From the NCBI GenBank assembly GCA_023266115.1, contig JAHFRU010000009.1:52806-116805 (forward strand): a stretch of DNA of 64,000 nucleotides. Direction: 5' to 3'. A model generated the notes under the pieces. The model was not told where the DNA came from, made no database searches, and saw nothing but the letters and a program-made list of their open reading frames with translations. The DNA is from Gammaproteobacteria bacterium. GTDB taxonomy: Bacteria; Pseudomonadota; Gammaproteobacteria; VBWC01. Each line of letters begins with the position of its first letter. The stretch's first letter is position 1. Both the position numbers and the translations under genes were made by a program. Of the stretch, positions 46,622 through 52,935 are shown one piece after another.

Positions 46622-46808
46622 GCGAAACGACTGTTTCGATTTGTCGGGAACAAATCGGAACGGCCGCGGGTTCGATCAGCGCGCGCGAAACAATGTCACG
46701 AAGTAGCGTTGGCCCCGCAGGGGCGAGGTATATCGGTGTACCGAGTAGTCCCCCTGCAGACACCAAGAATAAAAAAGGCCGCGCTCCGAAAGTGTGGCCT
46801 TTTTTATT
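46622..46808 (+). repeat. Degenerate tRNA-Glu 3'-end/terminator repeat, copy 1
   Basis: The segment holds CGATTTGTCGGGAACAAATC (a 7-bp stem hairpin, also found at 49.35 kb), a further GC-rich region, 'CCGAGTAGTCCCCCTGCAGACACC' in place of the tRNA-Glu 3' end, and an intrinsic terminator AAAAAAGGCC..GGCCTTTTTT at 46769-46808. The terminator closely resembles the one behind the intact tRNA-Glu. The 5' half of the tRNA is not recognisable here. Confidence 0.6.
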
Positions 46809-47003
46809 TGTGCATGTCGCAATCTGACTTCAAGACCGGTGTTGGTATGCCGTTGGCGCACTTCTTTCCGGCGGGTTCTCTTGTCGAACTCTCCTGTACC
46901 GGAATCTGTCCATCGCATGCACCGGGAGGATTCTCTCTCAGGCGTTCGGCGAGTAGACTCGGTCTGAACGCTGTTGACCATACACAGACTATCGGTGCAC
47001 GCC

Positions 47004-47753
47004 ATGAAGATACTTATTGTCGAAGACGATCCTGATCTTCAGGCCCTGCATGGTCGGCGCGTTGCTTCGCGCGATCATGTGTTCGATCTCGCCAGGAACG
47101 GTCGTGAGGCCGTCGATTACGCGTGGCGGAATCGCGGTGACTATGATGTCTGTTTAATGGATATTGAAATGCCGGTCATGAACGGCCTGGAGGCCGCTGC
47201 CATTATCCGGCGGCAGGGGACGTACTTACCGATACTGGCGTGCTCGTCGAATCCCGCCTACCGCGTTGAATGCGCGAGGATCGGCATTGACGATTTTCTT
47301 GTGAAACCGTTTTCGAAAAAGGCACTTTTCGCCAGGTTGGGCGCGCTGGTGATAAAATCGCTGAAACTGCAAGTTGACCATGACAACCTGCGTATAACCG
47401 AGGAGAGGCCGGTGGATCGACAGCACGCACAAGAGTTACGGGAACTGGCGAAAAAGGATTTGCGCAAGGTCATTATCTATGACAATCCCGGCAAGGCGCT
47501 CATTGTTCACAAGAACGTCCTGAACAAAATATCCCACGACTTTAACGTCAAAAGACAGGTGATAACGACGTTTGTCAATCGTGACCCGGAAAAACCGACC
47601 GTGTGTCAGCTATACCGGCAAAGCAATTACCTGATGCCGCAAATGTTTATCACGGAAGAGGAGTATGGCTCGCTGGTTGAGGCAGAAAATCGGGAGCTGG
47701 ACAGTTACGAAGGCCTGTCGTTCAAGGTATGCGAGGACGGGCCGTCGGGTTAA
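47004..47753 (+). CDS. Response regulator with unrecognised C-terminal domain
   Basis: A 249-residue protein. The N-terminal receiver domain (1-125) is complete: 'LIVEDDPDLQ' acidic pocket, phospho-acceptor Asp in 'VCLMDIEMPVMNGLEAA', Ser in 'ACSSNPAYR', and Lys in 'LVKPFSK'. The C-terminal ~115 residues ('LRELAKKDLRKVIIYDNPGKALIVHKN', 'FNVKRQVITTFVNRDPEKPTVCQLYRQSNYLMPQMFI') match no output domain I know: not HTH, not GGDEF, not HPt. No histidine kinase is adjacent. It lies between two tRNA-Glu-derived repeats, so transfer is possible. The start is set at the usual MKILIVEDD. Confidence 0.8.
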   Translation: MKILIVEDDPDLQALHGRRVASRDHVFDLARNGREAVDYAWRNRGDYDVCLMDIEMPVMNGLEAAAIIRRQGTYLPILACSSNPAYRVECARIGIDDFLVKPFSKKALFARLGALVIKSLKLQVDHDNLRITEERPVDRQHAQELRELAKKDLRKVIIYDNPGKALIVHKNVLNKISHDFNVKRQVITTFVNRDPEKPTVCQLYRQSNYLMPQMFITEEEYGSLVEAENRELDSYEGLSFKVCEDGPSG

Positions 47754-47833
47754 GGTTTACGCGTGCGCTTGTTAACTGGCACGGCTATATTTCGGTCCGT
47801 TTGATATTGCCGCTGGATAATTCAGGAGATGAC

Positions 47834-48139
47834 ATGTTCATCGCAATGAACCGATTTCGTATTACCCTGGGTCGCGAAGACGATTTCGTCGATGTCTGGC
47901 GGCAACGCGAGACCTACCTCGACACCGTGCCCGGCTTCCGCGAATTCCATCTGCTGCGTGGTGGTCCGTCCGGTGATGACGCGACGTTGTTTGCCTCGCA
48001 TTCGGTCTGGGATTCCCGCGAGGCCTTCGACGCATGGACCCGTTCCGAGGTGTTCCGCAAGGCGCATGCCCAGGCCGGAACGGCCAGGCAGATTTATCTC
48101 GGGCCGCCGCAGTTCGAGGGCTTTGATGTCGTTTTGTAG
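47834..48139 (+). CDS. Antibiotic-biosynthesis-monooxygenase (ABM) domain protein
   Basis: A 101-residue ferredoxin-like alpha+beta barrel protein. 'FRITLGREDDFVDVWRQRETYLDTVPGFREFHLLRG' and 'FASHSVWDSREAFDAWTRSEVFRKAHAQAG' are the standard ABM halves. IsdG/HmoB-type members degrade haem; this one shows 'FRKAHAQ' with a His at the position of the haem-ligand/catalytic His, so haem oxygenase-like activity is possible but unproved. AGGAG lies seven bases before ATG 47834. It precedes the Nudix-ThiE gene by 31 bases. Confidence 0.85.
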   Translation: MFIAMNRFRITLGREDDFVDVWRQRETYLDTVPGFREFHLLRGGPSGDDATLFASHSVWDSREAFDAWTRSEVFRKAHAQAGTARQIYLGPPQFEGFDVVL

Positions 48140-48170
48140 TCGCGACCGTCTGACAAGCACCAGCAATCCG

Positions 48171-49136
48171 ATGTCCATGATCGCCACCCCGCCTGTGGTT
48201 AATGTCGCCGTCGCCGTAGTGCAGCGCGACGACGGCCGCGTGCTGCTTGCGGAGCGAGCGCATGACAAGGAGTACGCCGGCTACTGGGAATTTCCCGGTG
48301 GCAAGGTAGAGGCCGGAGAGCGACCCGAGCAGGCGCTGGCGCGCGAGCTGCACGAGGAACTCGGTGTGGAACTCGACGCTGCCTATCCGTGGGTGACCTG
48401 CGAATATGCCTATCCCGGCAAGATCGTCCGGCTGCATTTTTACCGCGTGCGCGGCTGGCACGGTACGCCGCATGGTCGTGAAGGCCAGCGCGTGTCCTGG
48501 GAAGACCCGTCGGCAGTGACCGTGGGTCCGCTGTTGCCGGCCAATGACAAGGTCTTGCGCGCGCTCAATGTGCCGCCGATTTATGCCATTACCAGCGCCC
48601 GTCGCTACGGCGTGGCGGAATTCATCGTGCGCCTGAAAGCCGCGCTCGAACGCGGTGTGCGCCTGATTCAGGTGCGCGAACCGGAGATGCCGCCGGAGCA
48701 ACTGGTGCAGTTCGCGCAGCGCGTGGTGACGCTGGCGCATCAATACGATGCAATCGTGCTCGTCAATGGCGATGAAACGCTGGCGCGACGCAGCGGCGCC
48801 GATGGTGTGCATCTGGCCGGTCGACGGCTGATGACTCTCTCGCAGCCGCCGGCGATGCGTCTGTGGGCGGCGTCGTGTCACGATGCCGACGAGCTGGCGC
48901 GTGCGGCCGAACTGCATGCCGATTTTGTCGTGCTGTCGCCAGTGCTGCCGACAGCGACACACCCGGGGGTGTCCGGTATCGGCTGGGAAAAGTTTGCTGT
49001 GCTGGCTTGCAACAGTTCGTTACCGGTGTTTGCCCTGGGCGGCATGCGTCTGGATCACCTCGATACCGCGATGCGCCACGGCGCCCATGGCATCGCGTTA
49101 CTGAGCGGTATCTGGGACGGCGGTGTACTGTCCTGA
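48171..49136 (+). CDS. Nudix (MutT)-ThiE fusion protein
   Basis: A 321-residue fusion. The N-terminal half is a MutT-like Nudix hydrolase with the box 'GGKVEAGERPEQALARELHEELGV' (GX5EX7REUXEEXGU), likely cleaning 8-oxo-dGTP. The C-terminal half resembles thiamine-phosphate synthase: 'PIYAITS', 'GVRLIQVREPEM', 'VLVNGDETLARRSGADGVHL', 'SCHDADELARAAELHADFVVLSPVLPTATHPG' and 'PVFALGGM'. It is comparable with the gammaproteobacterial MutT/ThiE proteins of the secM-secA region. The residues for diphosphate binding in ThiE are less clear, so synthase activity is uncertain. Confidence 0.92.
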   Translation: MSMIATPPVVNVAVAVVQRDDGRVLLAERAHDKEYAGYWEFPGGKVEAGERPEQALARELHEELGVELDAAYPWVTCEYAYPGKIVRLHFYRVRGWHGTPHGREGQRVSWEDPSAVTVGPLLPANDKVLRALNVPPIYAITSARRYGVAEFIVRLKAALERGVRLIQVREPEMPPEQLVQFAQRVVTLAHQYDAIVLVNGDETLARRSGADGVHLAGRRLMTLSQPPAMRLWAASCHDADELARAAELHADFVVLSPVLPTATHPGVSGIGWEKFAVLACNSSLPVFALGGMRLDHLDTAMRHGAHGIALLSGIWDGGVLS

Positions 49137-49314
49137 GGGTTGTGATACATCGGCTTGACCAACGATGTGCGCCGCGCGTTGTCCGCGCGCAGTCCCAGTG
49201 AGCCGATCCGGACGCGTCGATAATCGACGAAAAGCCGGGCGCGGCGGTCGGGGCGATGGTCCGGGCATTAACTATTTTCGCCCGGTTATTCCGCCTGGGC
49301 CGCCTTGCTGGTCG

Positions 49315-49429
49315 AGGACATCGTCCTTTCACGGCGGTAACAGGGGTTCGACCGATTTGTCGGGAACAAATCTGAACGGACGGAGGGCAAGGCGCGTTCA
49401 TGCGCCGAGTAATCCCCTTGGGGGCGCCA
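49315..49429 (+). pseudogene. tRNA-Glu pseudogene split by a ~60-base insert, repeat copy 2
   Basis: 'AGGACATCGTCCTTTCACGG' plus the following CGGTAACAGGGGTTCGA matches the tRNA-Glu D-stem to T-loop, and ATCCCCTTGGGGGCGCCA (49412-49429) matches its 3' end. Between them, inside the T-loop, sit about 60 bases made of two hairpins (GATTTGT..ACAAATC and GGCGC..GCGCC). The acceptor 5' strand is missing, so the sequence cannot fold as a tRNA. Confidence 0.8.
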
Positions 49430-49471
49430 AAATAAAAAAGCCTCGCTCTTGGAGTAAGGCTTTTTTATTTT
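49430..49471 (+). terminator. Intrinsic terminator after the tRNA-Glu pseudogene
   Basis: AAAAAAGCCT..AGGCTTTTTT with a short internal stem, flanked by A- and T-runs, so it is bidirectional. It is the third terminator of the same design following a tRNA-Glu 3' end, and also ends the minus-strand VWA transcript (stop at 49572). Confidence 0.85.
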
Positions 49472-49571
49472 GATCGGCGGCGGATTGCCACGACAAACTG
49501 TTCTAGTCGTTTCGTCGTCCGGAATTTCGTTGCCAGGCAGTTTCCCCGGCAACGCTTCGAAACCGGCACTG

Positions 49572-50687
49572 TTACGCCGGTGTAATTCCAGGTCGCCTGC
49601 CTTGACGCGCAAAGCCGGATGAAAGGCCAAGCAACAAAAACGCAGCAACTTCCCACAGACCGATCCCGCCTCCGCTGCTTCCAGTCGCGCCTACCGGCAA
49701 CGGATCTGTTGAAAAACAACGCCTGAAGTTGGCGTCGTAGGTTTTGGTGCCTTCGCTCGTTGCGACTTGTACCTGCAGACGATGGATATTGCAGTCGCTG
49801 GTCGCCGACGGGTAGGTAAGCAGATATTCATTGTTCAGGCGGTCGCTGATCTGTGTATATACGGCCGCGAATTGGTTTGTATCGTTGTTGGTCGAGGTAT
49901 ACGTACCGCCCGTGCCATCCGCCAGCCCTTGCAGCCGACTGATATTAACCGGGTCGCCGAATCCGATGGTAAAAACAGCAGCATTACCGGCGTCCAGACT
50001 GGTTGCCAGGGCGTCGAACGAAATCGTCGAGTAGTTATCGTCACCATCGGTCAGCACGACGATCGAGCGAGTACCGGTGGTATTGGTGGACAGGTTGACG
50101 ATGTCGTTTGCTTTATTGATAGCATCGTACAGGTTCGTATAATATTGGCCACCCGGGTCTGTATCGACTGCGGTTTTCAGCATCGTTTTGTCGGAGGTCA
50201 GGCCTTGCGATACGACGACGCCGATATCCCCGTTGAATTTGATAACCGCGGCCTCGTCACCGGCGCCCATCAGATCGATGAAGCCTTTTACCGCCTGCTC
50301 CATCGGGGCAATCGCCAATGAAGTCCTCAGGCTGACGCTGTAGTCCATAACAAATACCGTGGTGACCGGCAGATTGGTGGTGGGGACGGTATTGGTGATG
50401 GCCTGTGAGGCGCCATCCTCGCCGAGCTGGAATGCCCCCGCCGACAGGCCGCCGATTGGATTGCCATCGTTGGCGGTAACCGACACATACACCTGTACTG
50501 GATCGGTGTCCCCGACGACGCGCAACTCGCCCTGTGCCGCTGCAATGAGCGGCGTGGTGACGACAATCGCAGTCAACAACACCTGGAATAATCGGGAAAG
50601 AGCATCGGAACTATTGGTGGTTAACAAAATCCGAACACGACGAACCATCGCGGGCATGACGCCGCCTTCGCGTTGATCAAAATTCAT
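49572..50687 (-). CDS. Exported von Willebrand factor A protein with GlyGly-CTERM-like tail
   Basis: A 371-residue protein. After a signal segment ('LTAIVVTTPLIAAAQG'), an N-terminal beta domain precedes a VWA domain with MIDAS 'VFVMDYSVSLR', the Thr in 'VVSQGLTSDKT' region, and 'IVVLTDGDDNYS'. The C-terminus is 'GSSGGGIGLWEVAAFLLLGLSSGFARQGRR': Gly-rich stretch, one helix, then basic residues, as in GlyGly-CTERM signals processed by rhombosortase for surface release. Likely a surface or secreted adhesin-like protein. AGGTG lies just upstream of ATG 50687. No rhombosortase gene is visible here. Confidence 0.87.
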   Translation of the reverse strand: MNFDQREGGVMPAMVRRVRILLTTNSSDALSRLFQVLLTAIVVTTPLIAAAQGELRVVGDTDPVQVYVSVTANDGNPIGGLSAGAFQLGEDGASQAITNTVPTTNLPVTTVFVMDYSVSLRTSLAIAPMEQAVKGFIDLMGAGDEAAVIKFNGDIGVVVSQGLTSDKTMLKTAVDTDPGGQYYTNLYDAINKANDIVNLSTNTTGTRSIVVLTDGDDNYSTISFDALATSLDAGNAAVFTIGFGDPVNISRLQGLADGTGGTYTSTNNDTNQFAAVYTQISDRLNNEYLLTYPSATSDCNIHRLQVQVATSEGTKTYDANFRRCFSTDPLPVGATGSSGGGIGLWEVAAFLLLGLSSGFARQGRRPGITPA

Positions 50688-51139
50688 GGTGACACCTGCG
50701 AAAGATGATGGAGGAAAGACCCGCTAAGGCATGGACAGAGCTGCAAAAATTACACATTCTCGGCACCCGTTAACATTACACCAAATGGATGGACTTTTTC
50801 CACGGCCCCGTACTTGGGATGCCAGCCTGCCCGCCGTCAATATATTAGCGTGCAGCCGCCGGAAACCTTGAACGCTGTTCGCAATCATCGTCTTAATCAG
50901 GGCGCTTCCGGTATTCGATAGGTGAGGTACGGGTTGAAACCCACCCTCAATACCGCGTACTCTTGACTCACCTTAATAACTCTGTGACAGCCAACCCGCG
51001 ACTTTGTTCCAGTACGGGCCGGTATAACAGAGGGAAAAAGGGCCAGCCACCTGACGGCTGGCCGCTTTCCGGTAACCTGTGCGTCTGGTTGCGGAATAGC
51101 GCTTACAGGATCGGCGCACATTTCGAGGGGAACGAATAA
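50688..51139. other. Divergent intergenic region of the VWA and RRM genes
   Basis: About 450 bases carrying both promoters. It contains the stem-loop at 51041-51063. The long stretch before the RRM start is consistent with a structured leader, common for cold-responsive RNA-binding proteins. No gene is supported. Confidence 0.45.
51041..51063. promoter_or_regulatory. Stem-loop in the leader of the RRM protein gene
   Basis: GGCCAGCC and GGCTGGCC form a perfect 8-bp stem with a seven-base loop, preceded on the plus strand by GGGAAAAAG. Read on the minus strand, the stem is followed by CTTTTTCCC, so it could terminate minus-strand read-through, or act as a leader structure for the RRM gene 77 bases downstream. 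Confidence 0.4.
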
Positions 51140-51412
51140 ATGAAACTTTATGCGGGCAATCTGGCCTATGGCGTTACCGAAGAAGACCTGAAGGAAGCCT
51201 TTGGCGCATTTGGCGAAGTAACGGAAGTCACTATCATTACCGACAAATTTTCCGGTCAGTCGAAGGGCTTCGGGTTTGTCGAAATGCCGAACAATTCGGA
51301 GGCAGATGCGGCCATCAAGGCCTTGAATGAAACTGCGGTGAAAGGGCGCAACATCAAGGTGAATCCTGCCAAGCCCAAGGGCGATCGTCCGGCGCGCCGT
51401 CCGCGATATTAA
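51140..51412 (+). CDS. Glycine-poor RRM RNA-binding protein
   Basis: A 90-residue single RRM protein. RNP2 is 'KLYAGNLAY' and RNP1 is 'KGFGFVEM', with the loop 'TDKFSGQSKGF' between strands. It ends in a basic tail 'KPKGDRPARRPRY'. Close relatives in bacteria are cold- or stress-induced RNA chaperones. AGGGGA lies nine bases before the ATG. A long leader with a hairpin precedes it. Confidence 0.96.
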   Translation: MKLYAGNLAYGVTEEDLKEAFGAFGEVTEVTIITDKFSGQSKGFGFVEMPNNSEADAAIKALNETAVKGRNIKVNPAKPKGDRPARRPRY

Positions 51413-51513
51413 TAATCGATCATGCCAGATAATTCCGGCATGATTCCCTGTTGTGGCGTTGGCCCTGTGGTTCCCGGACTGCCGGTGACCACAGGAACCG
51501 CGCTGCAGCGGGA

Positions 51514-51531
51514 CCGCCGCTTGCGCGGCGG
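51514..51531. terminator. Stem-loop between convergent RRM and diguanylate cyclase genes
   Basis: CCGCCGC and GCGGCGG pair around a TTGC loop (GC-rich, 7 bp) in the short gap between the convergent stops at 51412 and 51544. It probably serves both transcripts; there is only a weak T-run. Confidence 0.5.
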
Positions 51532-51543
51532 CTGATTTCAACG

Positions 51544-52632
51544 TTATCCGCGTGAAGTTTCCGGCGCGGCATAGCTCACCCTGTCCCGTCCACCGTGTTT
51601 CGCCCGATAAAGTGCCCGGTCGGCGCGCGCGATCATCGCTTCATGTGTATCGCCGTTGCCGAGGACGGTCACCCCTTCGCTCACCGTCATGCCGATCAGC
51701 CTGTCGTCACACTTGATCGGCGAGGCCGCCACGTTTTTGCGGATACGTTCGCCGATACGCATGGCCATCTCCTCTGACGCTCCGGGCAATACGACGAGAA
51801 ATTCCTCGCCGCCGTAGCGGCCGACCGAGTCGACGTTGCGTACCGCCGATTTGATACGCGCAGCCACCTGTTGCAGTACGCGGTCGCCCGTCGGGTGGCC
51901 GAGCTCGTCGTTAACCTTTTTGAAGAAATCGAGATCGAGCATGATGATCGATACGGGCTCCTGGTTCGGCCGTGACCGCCGCAGCACCTGTTCGAGCAGG
52001 CGCAGTATCTCGGCCCGGTTCAGCGTTTCGGTCAATGCGTCTACGCTCGCCCGCAACTGCAGCGACTGTTGCCGGTGCTGCAGCCGGTCGATGGAGCGGT
52101 TCAGGCCCTGTACCTGCATGCCATGATAGGCCTCTATGGCCAGCGACATATCCAGCGCGGTGATTTTAAGCAGAAAGGCGGTTAACGGCGCGCGTCTGGC
52201 CGGCGCCGCTGACGGCACCATGCAATCAATAATGATCTGCTGAAGAATAGCGTAGGCGCATTGATAGATCATCAGCGGCAGGCCGACCCAGGCATGCGCG
52301 TGACCGACCCGCAGACGTTCTTCGAAGTACTGTGCGCTGTCGAAGTCAATGCCGAGCGACAGCAGATAGGCCTTTTGCGTCGTCTTCAGCCGGGTCAGGA
52401 TATCGGCATCCGCGATGAACGAGCGCGCGACCGGATCAGTCTGCAGCCTGGCATAGAAGCGGTCGATGATGTCATCGACATTCGGTGCGATCACCACCTT
52501 CACCAGTTCGTCGGCGAGCGCGTGATCGCCATTCAGCATGTCCAGAAATGCCAGACGCTCCCGGCGAATCGCTTCATCAATTCCAAGCTGGTCGCAAAGT
52601 CCGCCGGTTTGAGGCGTTGGTCTGGTGGGCAT
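51544..52632 (-). CDS. Globin-coupled diguanylate cyclase
   Basis: A 362-residue cytoplasmic c-di-GMP synthase. The N-terminal ~155 residues look like a globin sensor: helical, with 'LRVGHAHAWVGLPLMIYQCAYA', where the His in 'GHAHAW' is the likely proximal haem ligand. A middle helical linker leads to the GGDEF domain: 'MLDLDFFKKVNDELGHPTGD', active site 'GRYGGEEFLVVLPG', and an RNVD inhibitory site five residues before GGEEF. It resembles the O2-responsive DosC/HemDGC class. The start at 52632 has GGGGAA nearby; the frame is open 33 codons further. Confidence 0.9.
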   Translation of the reverse strand: MPTRPTPQTGGLCDQLGIDEAIRRERLAFLDMLNGDHALADELVKVVIAPNVDDIIDRFYARLQTDPVARSFIADADILTRLKTTQKAYLLSLGIDFDSAQYFEERLRVGHAHAWVGLPLMIYQCAYAILQQIIIDCMVPSAAPARRAPLTAFLLKITALDMSLAIEAYHGMQVQGLNRSIDRLQHRQQSLQLRASVDALTETLNRAEILRLLEQVLRRSRPNQEPVSIIMLDLDFFKKVNDELGHPTGDRVLQQVAARIKSAVRNVDSVGRYGGEEFLVVLPGASEEMAMRIGERIRKNVAASPIKCDDRLIGMTVSEGVTVLGNGDTHEAMIARADRALYRAKHGGRDRVSYAAPETSRG

Positions 52633-52935
52633 GGGTTCCCCGCTGGCGAATGTACCGGTTACGCAAATATAACGCATGAGAGCACCGGTGTCTCTGCCGC
52701 GCGGAATGCGTGTTGTGGCGGAGCAAGACAAACCGTTTTGCCAACGGCCTGTCTTTCAGTAACAATTTCCCTGTGGTGCTGACTATAACGACCCGGTTAT
52801 GCCGCTGCGGTGCCAATTAGTTACGGCTGCAGTTGCGGGCTCCTAATTTGGATAGGACGGGCTATTCCGGCCGCGCGCACGAACTCGTATGCTTGGTTCG
52901 TTACGTTAAAACAGGCAAGGGAAACACGGAAGGTT

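Noticed and set aside
46401..46766. Minus-strand frame over tRNA-Glu and its repeat ('KGIRTPVTAVKGRCP')
   Set aside because: It runs through the intact tRNA and terminator; this is a well-known spurious translation of tRNA-Glu flanks.
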